NCBI RefSeq assembly: GCF_000632845.1
Contig: NZ_CP007474.1
Span: 372,001-436,000, forward strand
Length of the DNA: 64,000 nt
Reading direction: 5' to 3'
Source: Ehrlichia japonica
Lineage (GTDB): Bacteria; Pseudomonadota; Alphaproteobacteria; Rickettsiales; Anaplasmataceae
Shown: one piece after another, positions 17,510 to 28,172 of the stretch
How the letters are laid out: every line of letters begins with the position of its first letter
Numbering within the stretch: position 1 is the first letter of the stretch
Notes under the pieces: generated by a model
What the model was told of the DNA's origin: nothing
What the model saw: the letters and a program-made list of their open reading frames with translations, nothing else
Databases searched by the model: none
Made by a program: the position numbers and the translations under genes

Positions 17510-18127
17510 ATGGAAGTTAGTATACTAAATGTAAATAGTGATAGAATTGGGACGATTAATTTAAATCCTTTAGTATTCTCTGTGAATTATAGGCCAGATA
17601 TATTAAAGATGGTAGTTGATTGGCAATTATCTAAAAGGCGTGCTGGGACACATAAAACGAAAACTATAGGTGATGTTTCTGGTACAACTGCTAAGCCTCA
17701 TAGGCAAAAACATACTGGTAGGGCAAGACAAGGTAGTCTACGTAGTCCACAATTTAGAGGTGGTGCTGTTATTTTTGGTCCTGTAGTAAGAAGTCATGCT
17801 TATTCATTAAACAAGAAAGTTCGTAATTTAGGGTTGAAGGTTGCTTTATCATTAAAGAATTCTTGTGATAAATTGTTGATTTTAGATAGTATTGATGTTA
17901 ATTTTGTGAAGACTACGCAAATGTTACAGTTTATTAAAAATTTTAAGCATAAGTCTTTTCTGATTATTGATAAAGATTATAATAAAAGTGTAGTCTGCTC
18001 TTGTAGAAATTTGCATAATGTAACTTTGTTAAAGCAAATTGGAACAAATGTTTTAGATATTTTAAGGCATGATTGCATAATTTTAACTGTTGAAGCTGTG
18101 AAATATTTAGAAGAAAGGTTATTATGA
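17510..18127 (+). CDS. rplD: 50S ribosomal protein L4
   Basis: 205 residues from ATG 17510. The loop that lines the exit tunnel is recognisable (KRRAGTHKTKT, GTTAKPHRQKHTGRARQGS, RSPQFRGGAVIFGP). In E. coli L4 also represses the S10 operon; whether it does so here is unknown. The stop TGA overlaps the rplW start by 4 bases (ATGA). Confidence 0.96.
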   Translation: MEVSILNVNSDRIGTINLNPLVFSVNYRPDILKMVVDWQLSKRRAGTHKTKTIGDVSGTTAKPHRQKHTGRARQGSLRSPQFRGGAVIFGPVVRSHAYSLNKKVRNLGLKVALSLKNSCDKLLILDSIDVNFVKTTQMLQFIKNFKHKSFLIIDKDYNKSVVCSCRNLHNVTLLKQIGTNVLDILRHDCIILTVEAVKYLEERLL

Positions 18128-18414
18128 TTAATTATTTTAACGTTATACAGTCATCTATTATTACAGAGAAAGCAGTATTATTAAATGAGAAGTTTAATAA
18201 GTATGCTGTATACGTATCTGTTGATGCTAACAAACAAAAGATCAAAAAGGCTTTAAAAATGGTATTTGATTTAGATGTTATTCGTATTAATGTTTTAAAT
18301 CAAAAAGGTAAGAAAAAGTGTTTTAAAGGTATATTTGGTCGTAGGAAAGATAGAAAAAAGGTTTATTTTTCTTTACCAAAGGATCAAAATTTTAAATATA
18401 TGGGAATGAAATAG
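18124..18414 (+). CDS. rplW: 50S ribosomal protein L23
   Basis: 96 residues. L23 surrounds the tunnel exit and docks trigger factor and [17 protein letters not shown] and [19 protein letters not shown], followed by [14 protein letters not shown], are typical. ATGA overlap with rplD; rplB follows after 7 bases. Confidence 0.95.
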   Translation: MINYFNVIQSSIITEKAVLLNEKFNKYAVYVSVDANKQKIKKALKMVFDLDVIRINVLNQKGKKKCFKGIFGRRKDRKKVYFSLPKDQNFKYMGMK

Positions 18415-18421
18415 AATTAAG

Positions 18422-19252
18422 ATGGGTATTAAGAATTTAAATTCAGTAACAGCATCTTTACGTGGTACTGTGTTGTTAGATAAATCAATGTTATGGAAGG
18501 GTAAGCCGGAAAAATCTTTAGTTAGTTATAAGATTTCTTGTGGTGGTAGAAACTCTCGTGGTGTTATTACTGTACGTCATCGTGGTAAAGGTCATAAGCG
18601 CTTATATAGGATTATTGATTTTAAAAGGAATAAATTTGGTATTCCTGCGACTGTTGAAAGGTTGGAGTATGATCCAAATAGAACGGCATTTATTGCGCTG
18701 TTATCCTATGATGATGGTGAGAAATCTTATATAATTGCGCCTAATGGATTAAAAAAAGGTGATGTTGTTGTATCTGGGGATGGGGCTGATATATTACCTG
18801 GAAATTGTCTTATGTTGAAGTCAATTCCTGTAGGTACATTTGTTCATAATGTTGAGCTAAGACCTGGCAATGGTGGAATAATTGCAAGATCTGCTGGTAC
18901 TTATGCTCAATTGATGAGTAAAGATGGTATATATGTTTTATTAAGATTAAGTTCAGGGGAGATAAGGAAAGTATTATCTGATTGTTGTGCTACTGTAGGT
19001 ATAGTATCTAATCTAGATAATCAGAACGTAAAATTAGGTAAAGCTGGAAGAAATAGATGGTTAGGTATTAGGCCTACTGTGCGTGGTGTTGCGATGAATC
19101 CTATAGATCATCCTCATGGTGGAGGTGAAGGTAAAACTTCTGGAGGTAGGAATCCTGTTACTCCGTGGGGTGTGTCAACAAAAGGGAAGAAAACTAGGAA
19201 GAGAAATAAATCTAGTAATAAGTATATTAAGCGTGTATCTGATAAGGGGTAG
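18422..19252 (+). CDS. rplB: 50S ribosomal protein L2
   Basis: 276 residues. Contacts the peptidyl transferase centre and 30[20 protein letters not shown], the [18 protein letters not shown] block and [20 protein letters not shown], with the functionally important His in HPHGGGEG, are intact. Full family length. Confidence 0.98.
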   Translation: MGIKNLNSVTASLRGTVLLDKSMLWKGKPEKSLVSYKISCGGRNSRGVITVRHRGKGHKRLYRIIDFKRNKFGIPATVERLEYDPNRTAFIALLSYDDGEKSYIIAPNGLKKGDVVVSGDGADILPGNCLMLKSIPVGTFVHNVELRPGNGGIIARSAGTYAQLMSKDGIYVLLRLSSGEIRKVLSDCCATVGIVSNLDNQNVKLGKAGRNRWLGIRPTVRGVAMNPIDHPHGGGEGKTSGGRNPVTPWGVSTKGKKTRKRNKSSNKYIKRVSDKG

Positions 19253-19255
19253 AAT

Positions 19256-19537
19256 ATGTCTAGATCTGTTAAAAAGCCTCCTTTTTGTGCGCCGCATGTT
19301 TTACGATTGGTAAATAAAGCTGTAGCTCAAAATAAATTAAATTCTATTATCAATATTCATTCTAGATCTTCTGTGATCTTAAATAAATTTATAGGTTTAA
19401 CTTTCGGTGTTTATAATGGTAAGACCTATGTTCCTGTAAAAGTTAATGATAATATGGTTGGGCGTAAATTTGGGGAATTTTCTCCAACTCGTCGTTATAC
19501 TGGCCATGTGAGTGATAAGAAGGTATCTAGGAAGTAA
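19256..19537 (+). CDS. rpsS: 30S ribosomal protein S19
   Basis: 93 residues, 30S head protein that contacts the 50S subunit with S13. [30 protein letters not shown] and [15 protein letters not shown] are diagnostic. Begins 3 bases after rplB. Confidence 0.96.
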   Translation: MSRSVKKPPFCAPHVLRLVNKAVAQNKLNSIINIHSRSSVILNKFIGLTFGVYNGKTYVPVKVNDNMVGRKFGEFSPTRRYTGHVSDKKVSRK

Positions 19538-19551
19538 AATTGGTTTAAATT

Positions 19552-19899
19552 ATGAGTAAAGAAGTATCGATAATGGCTAAAGGTATTGGGCTAAGATCTA
19601 CTCCTTCCAAATTAAATTTGGTTGCTGATTTGATTAGAGGAAAAGATGTATCTGTAGCTATAATGTATTTAAAATTTTGTAAAAAGAAGTCTGCTGGATA
19701 TATCAGTAAGGTTTTAAAATCTGCTATTGCCAATGCGCAAGCTAATTATAATGTTGATCTTGATAATCTTTACGTAAAAGAAGTTCTGGTTGGAAAGTCT
19801 TTTTCTTTACGTAGGATTCATGCTCGTGCACGAGGTAAAGCATGTAGAGTGCATAAGCATTATGGTAATGTTATCATAAAATTATTTGAGAGGATGTAA
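19552..19899 (+). CDS. rplV: 50S ribosomal protein L22
   Basis: 115 residues from ATG 19552; an in-frame ATG at 19573 ([13 protein letters not shown]) would give the more usual N-terminus, and neither has a strong ribosome binding site. L22 lines the exit tunnel. [31 protein letters not shown] and [18 protein letters not shown] are typical. Confidence 0.95.
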   Translation: MSKEVSIMAKGIGLRSTPSKLNLVADLIRGKDVSVAIMYLKFCKKKSAGYISKVLKSAIANAQANYNVDLDNLYVKEVLVGKSFSLRRIHARARGKACRVHKHYGNVIIKLFERM

Positions 19900-19902
19900 T
19901 TT

Positions 19903-20538
19903 ATGGGTCAGAAGTCTAATCCTATTGGATTAAGGTTAAAGATAATCAATACATGGGATTCTTTGTGGTATGCTAATAAAGATTATACTACAAAGCTACA
20001 TGAAGATTTTTTATTACGTAAGTTTATAAAAAAAGCTTTTTATCATGCTTCGATTAGTAAGGTTGTTATAGCTAGAAAAGTGGATGTGATTATAGTTAAT
20101 GTGTATTCTGCTAAGCCTGGTGTAATTATAGGTAAAAAAGGTGCTGACATTGATAAAGTAAAGCAGCAAATTGTTAGAATGATAAATAATAATATTGAAT
20201 TAAATATAATAGAAATAAAGAAGCCTGAATTGAAAGCAGTTTTAATAGCAGAAAATATAGCACAGCAATTAGAGAAAAGAATATCTTTTAGACGTGCAAT
20301 GAAAAGAAGTGTGCAAAGCTGTTTAAAAATAGGAGCAAAAGGAATAAAGGTTAGTTGTGCTGGTAGACTAGGTGGAGCTGAAATTGCTAGAACTGAATGG
20401 TATAAGGAAGGAAGTGTTCCGTTGCATACTTTTAGAGCTAATATAGATTATGGTTTTTCTGAAGCAAAAACAATTTATGGAATAATAGGTGTTAAGGTTT
20501 GGGTTTATCTTGGCGACACGAAATCGAGTAATGAGTAA
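19903..20538 (+). CDS. rpsC: 30S ribosomal protein S3
   Basis: 211 residues. Forms the mRNA entry region. [11 protein letters not shown] start, the KH motif [19 protein letters not shown] and the C-terminal [20 protein letters not shown] and [15 protein letters not shown] are clear. Follows rplV by 3 bases. Confidence 0.97.
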   Translation: MGQKSNPIGLRLKIINTWDSLWYANKDYTTKLHEDFLLRKFIKKAFYHASISKVVIARKVDVIIVNVYSAKPGVIIGKKGADIDKVKQQIVRMINNNIELNIIEIKKPELKAVLIAENIAQQLEKRISFRRAMKRSVQSCLKIGAKGIKVSCAGRLGGAEIARTEWYKEGSVPLHTFRANIDYGFSEAKTIYGIIGVKVWVYLGDTKSSNE

Positions 20539-20554
20539 TTAGTGAGTAGAAATT

Positions 20555-20965
20555 ATGTTTATACCTAAGAAAACTAAATATAAGAAGGATTTTAAAGGGC
20601 GTATTAGTGGCAATGCAAAAGGTGGATATACTTTATCTTTTGGGTCCTATGGATTAAAAGCTTTAGAACCAGATAGGTTAACTTCTAAACAGATTGAATC
20701 TGCGAGGAGAAGTATTTCAAGGACCTTAAAACGTGTTGGTAAAGTATGGATCAGAGCATTTTGTCATACTTCTGTTAGTAAAAAACCTATGGATGTTCGT
20801 ATGGGAAAAGGAAAGGGAAGTGTTGAAATGTGGGTATGTAAAGTAAAACCTGGCAAGATATTGTTTGAAATAGGTGGAGTTCCATTAAATTTAGCAAGGG
20901 AAGCATTGAATAAAGCTCAAGCTAAGCTTCCAATGAAATGTAAGTTTGTTAGTGATGAATTGTAA
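20555..20965 (+). CDS. rplP: 50S ribosomal protein L16
   Basis: 136 residues. L16 organises the A-site tRNA binding region of 23S rRNA. Starts [18 protein letters not shown], with [34 protein letters not shown] and [17 protein letters not shown] as family marks. Confidence 0.97.
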   Translation: MFIPKKTKYKKDFKGRISGNAKGGYTLSFGSYGLKALEPDRLTSKQIESARRSISRTLKRVGKVWIRAFCHTSVSKKPMDVRMGKGKGSVEMWVCKVKPGKILFEIGGVPLNLAREALNKAQAKLPMKCKFVSDEL

Positions 20966-20977
20966 AGGTATTGAGCT

Positions 20978-21181
20978 ATGGATATTGTTGATATAAGGTC
21001 TAAAACTAGTAGTGAGTTGTATGAGTTGTTAGTAAGTTTAAGGAAGGAATTGGTTCATGCTGTACTAAGTAAGAAAATTGATAAATCAAGTAACCATTTT
21101 TATTGTACAAATATAAAAAAAGATATAGCTAAGGTATTAACAATATTGAATGAAAGAAAAAAAGAGGAAAAGCATGTCTAA
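20978..21181 (+). CDS. rpmC: 50S ribosomal protein L29
   Basis: 67 residues, two-helix protein at the tunnel exit near L23. [20 protein letters not shown] and [14 protein letters not shown] fit the family. It overlaps rpsQ by 8 bases at its 3' end. Confidence 0.92.
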   Translation: MDIVDIRSKTSSELYELLVSLRKELVHAVLSKKIDKSSNHFYCTNIKKDIAKVLTILNERKKEEKHV

Positions 21182-21401
21182 TAAGAGAGTTTTAACAGGG
21201 ATTGTAATTGGTGCAAAGTGTGATAAAACTATAAAGGTAATGGTTTCTCATATGATAAGACATAAGACATATAAAAAAATAATAAAGAAGTGTAAGAATT
21301 ATATAGTACATGATGAACATAATCAGTATAAGTGTGGTGATGTTGTGAAGATACAGGAGCATATACCTATATCTGCTACTAAAAGGTGGATTGTAATTTA
21401 A
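21174..21401 (+). CDS. rpsQ: 30S ribosomal protein S17
   Basis: 75 residues from ATG 21174, chosen because it gives the normal N-terminus [11 protein letters not shown]; an upstream in-frame start at 21150 would lie deep inside rpmC. S17 is an early 16S rRNA binder. [14 protein letters not shown] and [18 protein letters not shown] are the family signatures. Confidence 0.95.
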   Translation: MSNKRVLTGIVIGAKCDKTIKVMVSHMIRHKTYKKIIKKCKNYIVHDEHNQYKCGDVVKIQEHIPISATKRWIVI

Positions 21402-21414
21402 AAGGTAATAGTTT

Positions 21415-21774
21415 ATGATACAGAAGAATACTTTATTAGATGTTGCAGATAATTCTGGTGCACGTAAAGTGTTGTGTATAGGGTTGTTAGGTGGTAAAAA
21501 ATCTGCTTCAGTTGGTGATATTATTATTGTTTCTACTAAGGTAATTACTCCGCGAGGAAAAGTTAGTAAAGGGAAAGTTTATAAAGCAGTGGTTGTTAGG
21601 GTAAAGAAAGCAGTACGTAGATTAGATGGGAGTGTTATGAGATTTTCAAGTAATGCTGTTGTATTAATTAATGATCAAGGTGATCCGTTAGGGACTCGTG
21701 TATTTGGTCCGATTAAAAAATTACCTTTTGGTCTTTTTTCTAAGGTTATGTCTTTAGCTGTAGAGGTATTATAA
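21415..21774 (+). CDS. rplN: 50S ribosomal protein L14
   Basis: 119 residues. Forms an inter-subunit bridge. [18 protein letters not shown], then [37 protein letters not shown] and [10 protein letters not shown] are conserved. Starts the spc part of the cluster; one base separates it from rplX. Confidence 0.97.
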   Translation: MIQKNTLLDVADNSGARKVLCIGLLGGKKSASVGDIIIVSTKVITPRGKVSKGKVYKAVVVRVKKAVRRLDGSVMRFSSNAVVLINDQGDPLGTRVFGPIKKLPFGLFSKVMSLAVEVL

Positions 21775-21775
21775 G

Positions 21776-22105
21776 ATGGGTATAAAGATTATTGCTGGTG
21801 ATGATGTTATAGTAATCAGCGGCAAAGATAAAGGAAAAATGGGAAAAGTAGTAAAAATTCTGAAAAAAAAGCATTATGGTAAGGATGTTTCTTTTGCAAT
21901 AATTTCAGGGATTAATGTATGTAAAAAGAGTGTTAAAGCTACTCAAAAGAATGATGGTGGTATTATAAGTGTTGAAAAACCTATAAATCTTTCAAATGTT
22001 GCATTATTTGATTCTACACTTGGAATTCAAACAAGAGTAGGCTATAAATTTATTGGTGAAAGAAAAGTGCGTTTTATGAAATCTTCTGGTAAAATTATAG
22101 AATAG
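21776..22105 (+). CDS. rplX: 50S ribosomal protein L24
   Basis: 109 residues. Assembly initiator of the 50S subunit. The KOW motif [20 protein letters not shown] is at the N-terminus, with [13 protein letters not shown] and [19 protein letters not shown] following as usual. Confidence 0.95.
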   Translation: MGIKIIAGDDVIVISGKDKGKMGKVVKILKKKHYGKDVSFAIISGINVCKKSVKATQKNDGGIISVEKPINLSNVALFDSTLGIQTRVGYKFIGERKVRFMKSSGKIIE

Positions 22106-22116
22106 GTTGTTTTTTT

Positions 22117-22650
22117 ATGTTAAAAGATTTATATAAGAGTCATATTGTGCCGTCTTTAAAAGCTAAGCTTGGATATAGCAATGTGATGCAAGTTCCTAAA
22201 ATTGTAAAAGTTTGTTTAAATATAGGGTTAGGTGTAAGGGGTTCTGATAGTAAAGTTATGAATTCTTGTGTGCGTGATCTTGCGTTAATAGCTGGTCAGA
22301 AGCCTGTAGCAACTTATGCAAAAAAATCTATTGCTGGATTTAAGATACGTAAAGGGTTTCCTATTGGATGTAAAGTTACTTTAAGGAATAATAAAATGTA
22401 TGAATTTTTAGAGAGACTTATTTATGTTGTTCTTCCTAGAGAACAGGATTTCAAAGGATTATCTGTTAATCAGCTTGATGGTTGTGGTAACTTATCAATT
22501 GGTATAAAGGAGCATATTTCATTTTTAGAAATAGACTATGATAAAATAGATAAGATACTAGGATTAGATATTAACATTGTAACAAATGCAGTTAACAATA
22601 ATGATGCTAAGTTATTGTTAATGGAATTTGGTTTTCCATTTATTAATTAA
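22117..22650 (+). CDS. rplE: 50S ribosomal protein L5
   Basis: 177 residues. Binds 5S r[42 protein letters not shown] and [18 protein letters not shown] are diagnostic; the C-terminus ([20 protein letters not shown]) is complete. Confidence 0.97.
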   Translation: MLKDLYKSHIVPSLKAKLGYSNVMQVPKIVKVCLNIGLGVRGSDSKVMNSCVRDLALIAGQKPVATYAKKSIAGFKIRKGFPIGCKVTLRNNKMYEFLERLIYVVLPREQDFKGLSVNQLDGCGNLSIGIKEHISFLEIDYDKIDKILGLDINIVTNAVNNNDAKLLLMEFGFPFIN

Positions 22651-22659
22651 AGGGTATTC

Positions 22660-22965
22660 ATGTCAAGAAAATCTGTTATACAAAGAAATTTAAAGCGTAT
22701 ATCTGTTTGTAATAGATTGAAGAGTAAGAGAGAGGAATTAAAAGCTATAATTAAAGATCAATCTCTCTCTATGAATGATAGGTTTTTAGCTCAGATAAAA
22801 TTATCTAAGCTTCCTAGAGATTCATCTTATATTAGAATTAGAAATAGGTGTTTAATTACTGGAAGACCTAGAGGATGTTATAGAAAATTTAAAGTTTCTC
22901 GTATTGTTTTACGTCAATTAGGTTCAATTGGACAAATACCTGGGTTGACTAAATCTAGTTGGTAA
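22660..22965 (+). CDS. rpsN: 30S ribosomal protein S14
   Basis: 101 residues, the long zinc-free form: the C-terminal CLITGRPRGCYRKFKVSRIV lacks the paired CxxC of the short zinc-binding type. 30S head protein. Followed after 21 bases by rpsH with a very strong ribosome binding site. Confidence 0.96.
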   Translation: MSRKSVIQRNLKRISVCNRLKSKREELKAIIKDQSLSMNDRFLAQIKLSKLPRDSSYIRIRNRCLITGRPRGCYRKFKVSRIVLRQLGSIGQIPGLTKSSW

Positions 22966-22970
22966 TATTG

Positions 22971-22980
22971 AAAGGAGGGG
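22971..22980 (+). promoter_or_regulatory. Strong ribosome binding site deciding the rpsH start
   Basis: AAAGGAGGGG is one of the strongest Shine-Dalgarno sequences in the window. Its spacing supports the GTG start of rpsH at 22987. Confidence 0.8.
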
Positions 22981-22986
22981 TTGGTA

Positions 22987-23385
22987 GTGTCTTTGTCAGA
23001 TCCTATTGCTAATTTTTTAACAAGTATACGTAATGGGCAGCTAAGTATGAATAAGGTGGTAGTGGTTTCTTATTCTTATGTTATTCATGCTATATTACAA
23101 ATTTTACTTTCAGAAGGATATATAGATGGATTTACTGAAAAATCAAAGAGTTCTAATATAAAATTTTTTGAAGTAAAACTAAAATATTATAATGGTGCAC
23201 CTGTAATTAGTCAGATAGCTAGAATATCAAAGCCAGGTAAAAGGTCCTATTGTTCAGCTAAAAGTATGCCTAAATTTTATAATGGGTTAGGCTTATATAT
23301 AGTATCGACGTCTAAGGGAATTATGTCAGATTATAATGCTCGTAAGTCTGGTGTTGGTGGAGAAATTTTATGTGGTGTTTTTTAG
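22987..23385 (+). CDS. rpsH: 30S ribosomal protein S8
   Basis: 132 residues. The GTG at 22987 is preferred over the in-frame TTG at 22981 because AAAGGAGGGG at 22971-22980 lies about 8 bases before GTG but is almost adjacent to TTG; the product then starts [18 protein letters not shown] as in other S8 proteins. Binds the central domain of 16S r[20 protein letters not shown] and the end [20 protein letters not shown] are typical. Confidence 0.96.
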   Translation: MSLSDPIANFLTSIRNGQLSMNKVVVVSYSYVIHAILQILLSEGYIDGFTEKSKSSNIKFFEVKLKYYNGAPVISQIARISKPGKRSYCSAKSMPKFYNGLGLYIVSTSKGIMSDYNARKSGVGGEILCGVF

Positions 23386-23396
23386 GAGATTAATTA

Positions 23397-23933
23397 ATGT
23401 CAAGAGTTGGCTCTGTGCCTATAGTGATTCCTAGTAATGTTCAGGCAGATTTAATTGATAATCAGCTTACCTTAAAGAATAGTGAAAATTCATTAAAATT
23501 GATTTTAAATCATGGTATTCTTTGTAATATTGCTGATGGCAAGATTGTGTTGCGTATTAGTGATAAGTCTATCAAGTCGAGAGTAATGTGGGGAACTTAC
23601 AGAAGTATAATTAATAATTATGCCATAGGTTTATCTCAAGGATTAGTGGTTGAACTTGAAGTTAATGGTGTTGGTTATAAGGCTGAAGTTAATGGTGAAT
23701 ATTTATCTTTATCATTGGGTTTTAGTCATGGGGTAAAATATAAAATCCCTAAGGGTATTGTTATTCAATGTGTTAAACCTACTCAAATATTGATTAAAGG
23801 TTTTGATAAACAAAAAGTATATATGGTAGCATCTGATATATGTTCAATTAGGAAATATAATCCATATAAAGGTAAAGGTATTTCTATTAAAGGTAAATAT
23901 GTTCATAGAAAAGAAGTTAACAAGAAAAAGTAA
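23397..23933 (+). CDS. rplF: 50S ribosomal protein L6
   Basis: 178 residues, two-domain protein near the sarcin-ricin loop. SRVGSVPIVIPSNVQ start, GLSQGLVVELEVNGVGYKAE in the middle and IRKYNPYKGKGISIKGKYV at the C-terminus are conserved. Confidence 0.97.
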   Translation: MSRVGSVPIVIPSNVQADLIDNQLTLKNSENSLKLILNHGILCNIADGKIVLRISDKSIKSRVMWGTYRSIINNYAIGLSQGLVVELEVNGVGYKAEVNGEYLSLSLGFSHGVKYKIPKGIVIQCVKPTQILIKGFDKQKVYMVASDICSIRKYNPYKGKGISIKGKYVHRKEVNKKK

Positions 23934-23942
23934 AGTGGGGTA

Positions 23943-24317
23943 ATGGTTAAAATTATGGTATATAATTGTACTAGATTTGAAAGACGTAAAAGGCGTGTTA
24001 GGTTGAAATTAAAAAAGAATTCATCTTTATTAAGGTTATCTATTTTCAAATCGAATAGGCATTTTTATGTTCAATTAATAGATGATAAATGTGGCAAAAC
24101 GTTTGCTTCAGCATCTACTTTAGAACGTGAAGTTGTTGCTTTAACTAATAGAAAGGTTAATAGTGATTCTGTAAAAGTTGTTGCAAAGTTGATGTCTGAT
24201 CGATTGCATAAGTTAGATAATTGTAAAAAATTTGTTTTCGATAGAGGTCTTTATAAATATACGGGAATAGTTTCTGAGTTTGCAAATGAATTGCGGAATT
24301 ATGGTTTTGAGTTTTAA
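23943..24317 (+). CDS. rplR: 50S ribosomal protein L18
   Basis: 124 residues. Binds 5S rRNA with L5. [40 protein letters not shown] and [20 protein letters not shown] are family marks. ATG at 23943 or 23955 could be used. Confidence 0.95.
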   Translation: MVKIMVYNCTRFERRKRRVRLKLKKNSSLLRLSIFKSNRHFYVQLIDDKCGKTFASASTLEREVVALTNRKVNSDSVKVVAKLMSDRLHKLDNCKKFVFDRGLYKYTGIVSEFANELRNYGFEF

Positions 24318-24334
24318 TAAGTAGGTTTTATAAT

Positions 24335-24859
24335 ATGGATGTTGTAAAGAAGTCACGAAATGTTCATGGTTCTAATGATTTTTCTGAATTGATAGTTTCT
24401 GTGAGGCGAGTTGCAAAAGTTGTAAAAGGTGGCCGTAGATTTTCTTTCTCAGTATTAGTAGTTATAGGGGATGAGAAAGGTAAGGTTGGTTGTGGAATAG
24501 GTAAACACCTTGAAGTGTCTGAAGCTAAAATCAAAGCTGTTAATGCTGCTAAGAAAAATATGATCAGAGTGCATTTACGTGAATCTAGGACTTTGCATCA
24601 TGATATAAAAGCTAAGTTTTGTTCAAGTAAAGTTATGTTAAGGTCAGCTAAGGTGGGTACAGGTATTATAGCTGGTGGTTCTATACGTTTAATTTTTGAA
24701 GTTTTAGGGGTACAGGATGTTGTAGCAAAATCTATAGGATCTTCAAATTCACATAACGTTGTATATGCTGTTTTTGCTGCTTTTAGAAAAATGCTATCAC
24801 CGAAGCAGGTAGCTAATAAAAGGAGTAGGAAGATAGGTGATATTATTGAAAATAGGTAA
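24335..24859 (+). CDS. rpsE: 30S ribosomal protein S5
   Basis: 174 residues. Takes part in decoding fidelity and mRNA unwinding. [20 protein letters not shown] and [20 protein letters not shown] in the N-terminal double-stranded RNA-binding part and [20 protein letters not shown] in the C-terminal part are clear. Only 3 bases separate it from rplO, so rpmD (L30), which usually sits here, is absent. Confidence 0.97.
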   Translation: MDVVKKSRNVHGSNDFSELIVSVRRVAKVVKGGRRFSFSVLVVIGDEKGKVGCGIGKHLEVSEAKIKAVNAAKKNMIRVHLRESRTLHHDIKAKFCSSKVMLRSAKVGTGIIAGGSIRLIFEVLGVQDVVAKSIGSSNSHNVVYAVFAAFRKMLSPKQVANKRSRKIGDIIENR

Positions 24860-24862
24860 TTT

Positions 24863-25330
24863 ATGGATACAGTTATAAAATTAAATAATATATTTAGCGG
24901 ATTACCTAAAAAGAAAAAACCTAAGGTGTTAGGTAGAGGTATAGGTTGCGGAAAAGGTAAGACTTCTGGTCGTGGGCATAAAGGGCAGAAGGCAAGATCT
25001 GGGGTTTCTATAAACGGGTTTGAAGGTGGTCAACAATCTATATTTACCAGATTGCCTAAAAGAGGATTTAATTCTCTGATTAGAGATAGGTATTCAATAA
25101 TCAATTTGTCTACAATTCAGAGGTTAATTGATAGTAAAAAAATTGAAGATGTTTCTGCGATTACGAAAAAAATTTTATTTAATCTAGGAATTATTTCTTC
25201 TGTTCAAGAAAAAATTAAGATTCTTGGAAATGGTAAATTAAATACTGCAGTGGCAATTGAGTATGATTTTATTTCAAAGTCAGCAAGGTCACAAGTTACT
25301 TTATTAAGTAATGTGTCAGAAAGTAAATAA
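24863..25330 (+). CDS. rplO: 50S ribosomal protein L15
   Basis: 155 residues. Late-assembly 50S protein. The Gly/Lys-rich N-terminal arm (GRGIGCGKGKTSGRGHKGQK) and EGGQQSIFTRLPKRGF are diagnostic. Followed after 30 bases by secY. Confidence 0.96.
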   Translation: MDTVIKLNNIFSGLPKKKKPKVLGRGIGCGKGKTSGRGHKGQKARSGVSINGFEGGQQSIFTRLPKRGFNSLIRDRYSIINLSTIQRLIDSKKIEDVSAITKKILFNLGIISSVQEKIKILGNGKLNTAVAIEYDFISKSARSQVTLLSNVSESK

Positions 25331-25360
25331 TAATATTTAAATTCATAGTTAAGTAGTCTT

Positions 25361-26671
25361 ATGTCACAAAAAATGGATTTACTATCTTGGAATAAGGATA
25401 ATTTATTAGGTAAGCTTTGGTTTACTTTATTGTGTCTTATTATATACCGTTTAGGTACATATATACCAATTCCTGGTATTAATCCAGATGTAATAGATGC
25501 AGTAGTTGCAAAACATTCTGTAGGTGTGTTAGGAATTTTTAATGTATTTTCTGGTGGTGCTTTAGGTAGAATGACTATTTTTGCATTAAATGTTATGCCA
25601 TATATAGTCTCTTCTATAATTGTTCAGCTATTATCAGTAACTATTCCAAAACTAAATGATCTTAGGCAAAATGGTGAATTAGGACGAATTAAAATTAATA
25701 GTTATATACGATATATGACTATTTTTTTCTGTTTAATTCAAGGTTTTGTTATTTTGCTTGGATTAGAAAAAATGAATACTGAAACTAGTATTGTAGTCAT
25801 TGATCCTGGTATATTATTTCGTATAGTAGGTATCAGTAGTCTATTAGGTGGTACAATGTTTTTACTTTGGTTAGGAGAAAGAATTAGTAAAAACGGGATA
25901 GGTAATGGTGTATCTATGATTATATTTACAGGTATAGTAGCTGAATTGCCTGGATCTTTTTCTTCTATGTTTTTATTAGGTAAAAATGGTAATGTTCCAA
26001 TATTTGTGATTTTATTAATGCTTTTAATATTTTTTGCATTATTATTATTAATTATTTTTATTGAGAAATCTTATAGAAAGATATTAGTACAGTATCCTAA
26101 GAGACAAGTTAAAAATAAGTTATATGGTAGTAGTTCTACTTATATTCCATTAAAAATTAATATTTCTGGGGTAATTCCACCTATTTTTGCTAATGCTTTA
26201 TTATTATCTCCGATTACAATAGCAAATTTTCATCAAGGGTCTGCATGGTCTGATTTTATATTGATGCATTTTTCATCTGGTAAGTTGCTGTATATGGTAT
26301 GTTATGCATTATTAATAATATTTTTTGCATTTTTTTATACGGCTTTTGTTTTTGATTCGAAAGAAACATCACAGATCTTAAAAAAAAATGGAGGTTTTAT
26401 TCCAGGAAAAAGACCTGGAAATGGTACTTGTGAATACTTTAACTATGTGATAAAAAGATTAACTGTTTTAGGATCAATTTATTTAACAATTATTTGCATA
26501 ATTCCTGAATTAATAAGGTATAACTATTCTGTTTCTTTTACTTTAGGAGGTACTAGCTTTTTGATAATAATAAACGTAATAATTGACACATTCTCTCAGG
26601 TACAGACACATTTATATTCAAGCAGATATAGTACATTAATTAAAAAATCTGAACTATGGAAAATAAAATAA
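25361..26671 (+). CDS. secY: Preprotein translocase subunit SecY
   Basis: 436 residues with about ten membrane helices; the channel of the Sec translocon. GTYIPIPGINP at the N-terminus, NVFSGGALGRMTIFALNVMP (plug and TM2 region), WLGERISKNGIGNGVSMII and FIPGKRPGNGTCEYFNYVIK (cytoplasmic loop) are conserved. Its last 16 bases overlap adk. rpmJ (L36), often next to secY, is not present. Confidence 0.97.
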   Translation: MSQKMDLLSWNKDNLLGKLWFTLLCLIIYRLGTYIPIPGINPDVIDAVVAKHSVGVLGIFNVFSGGALGRMTIFALNVMPYIVSSIIVQLLSVTIPKLNDLRQNGELGRIKINSYIRYMTIFFCLIQGFVILLGLEKMNTETSIVVIDPGILFRIVGISSLLGGTMFLLWLGERISKNGIGNGVSMIIFTGIVAELPGSFSSMFLLGKNGNVPIFVILLMLLIFFALLLLIIFIEKSYRKILVQYPKRQVKNKLYGSSSTYIPLKINISGVIPPIFANALLLSPITIANFHQGSAWSDFILMHFSSGKLLYMVCYALLIIFFAFFYTAFVFDSKETSQILKKNGGFIPGKRPGNGTCEYFNYVIKRLTVLGSIYLTIICIIPELIRYNYSVSFTLGGTSFLIIINVIIDTFSQVQTHLYSSRYSTLIKKSELWKIK

Positions 26672-27321
26672 ATATACTAATTTTTGGTCCTCCTGGGTCT
26701 GGTAAAGGTACACAATGCCGTATTTTGTCAGAAAGTTATAGTACTATTTCTGTAATTTCAACAGGAGATTTGTTAAGGAATGAAGTAAAACTTGATACCG
26801 ATGATGGTAGAAGAATTAAGCAAGCTATGGAATCTGGTGATTTAGTGAGTGATGATGTAGTCTGTAAAATGTTTGTTAAATCTATTAGTAAAATAAAGAA
26901 TGGGTTTTTGTTAGATGGATTTCCAAGAAATTTAGAGCAAGCAAGGTTTTTAACAGGAATTTTAGAAGAATATAATAGTCAGATTGATATAGTAATACAA
27001 TTGCAATTAGATCTAGAAACAATAAAGAATAGGTTATATGGCCGTATTTTATGTAAAAATTGTGGACAGGTTTCTAATTTAAATTTTTTTGATAAAACAA
27101 TAAATGAGATTTTTTGTAAGTTTTGTAAAAGCAATCAACTAGATTATCGTTATGATGATAAAGTAGAAGTTATCATAAAAAGAGTAAATCAATATAATGA
27201 AGAGATAAAACAATTAGAGAATTATTATTGTGGTAAGATTGTGTGCATTGATGCAGGTAGGTCAATAGAAGAAGTTACTTGTGATATAAAAGGCAAAATA
27301 GACCCTTTAATTATTGGTTGA
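26656..27321 (+). CDS. adk: Adenylate kinase
   Basis: 221 residues, long form. Interconverts ATP + AMP and 2 ADP. P-loop [12 protein letters not shown] (about residues 10-21), AMP site [10 protein letters not shown] and [14 protein letters not shown]. The LID carries CKNCGQV and later CKFCK, a four-cysteine pattern that usually binds zinc. Translationally coupled to secY by overlap. Confidence 0.96.
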   Translation: MENKINILIFGPPGSGKGTQCRILSESYSTISVISTGDLLRNEVKLDTDDGRRIKQAMESGDLVSDDVVCKMFVKSISKIKNGFLLDGFPRNLEQARFLTGILEEYNSQIDIVIQLQLDLETIKNRLYGRILCKNCGQVSNLNFFDKTINEIFCKFCKSNQLDYRYDDKVEVIIKRVNQYNEEIKQLENYYCGKIVCIDAGRSIEEVTCDIKGKIDPLIIG

Positions 27322-27379
27322 CGTTAATCTGCATATTTGCTATATTACAAAACATTTGTTATCTTGTGGAGGAGAGTTA

Positions 27380-27751
27380 GTGGCGCGTATAGCTGGAGTA
27401 AATATTCCTACAAATAAGCGTATAGTTATTGCTTTAACTTATATATATGGTATTGGTCTTTCTTTAGCTAATAGAATCTGTGAGGGTTGTAATATTGATC
27501 ATAATATTCGTGTTGTGAATTTAAATGATGATGAGATTATTAGAATTAGGAATTTTATTAGAGAGAATTATATAGTAGAAGGCGATCTAAGAAAAGAAGT
27601 TAGTATGAATATTAAGTTTTTAACTGACATAGGATGCTATAGAGGGTTAAGGCATAGGAGAGGGCTGCCTGTTCGTGGTCAAAGGACTCATACTAATGCT
27701 AAAACTCGTAAGGGTAGGTCGAGATTACCAGTTGCTGCTAAGAAAAAATAA
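27380..27751 (+). CDS. rpsM: 30S ribosomal protein S13
   Basis: 123 residues from GTG 27380, which is preceded by GGAGGAG about 6 bases upstream and yields the usual N-terminus [16 protein letters not shown] frame extending back to 27314 would overlap adk and add unrelated residues. Contacts P-site t[23 protein letters not shown] is the family signature. Confidence 0.96.
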   Translation: MARIAGVNIPTNKRIVIALTYIYGIGLSLANRICEGCNIDHNIRVVNLNDDEIIRIRNFIRENYIVEGDLRKEVSMNIKFLTDIGCYRGLRHRRGLPVRGQRTHTNAKTRKGRSRLPVAAKKK

Positions 27752-27762
27752 CAAGGTATATT

Positions 27763-28143
27763 ATGAGCGTATTGTATAAAAAGAAAAAAAGAAATGTTGT
27801 AGTTGGGGTAGTACATATTCATGCTACCTATAATAATATCATTGTGACAGTTACAGATCAGCAAGGACATTCGTTAATATGTACTTCTGCTGGAGCATGT
27901 GGCTTTAAAGGTTCTAAGAAAGCAACTCCTTATGCAGCACAAGAAACAGCAAGTCATGCTGTTAGAACAGTTGTTGAACAAAATGGGATGAAAACAGTGT
28001 CTATTAAAGTTTCTGGTCCTGGTGCAGGTAGAGAAGCAGCTATAAGAGCTGTACAGGCTTGTAATTTAAATGTTACTTCTATTAAAGATACTACAAAGCT
28101 TCCGCATAATGGATGTAAACTTCCAGGAAGACGTAGAGTTTAA
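27763..28143 (+). CDS. rpsK: 30S ribosomal protein S11
   Basis: 126 residues, 30S platform. [37 protein letters not shown] and [15 protein letters not shown] at the end are typical. Confidence 0.97.
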   Translation: MSVLYKKKKRNVVVGVVHIHATYNNIIVTVTDQQGHSLICTSAGACGFKGSKKATPYAAQETASHAVRTVVEQNGMKTVSIKVSGPGAGREAAIRAVQACNLNVTSIKDTTKLPHNGCKLPGRRRV

Positions 28144-28172
28144 GTGTATTTGTTACTATGTGAGGTTCTGTT

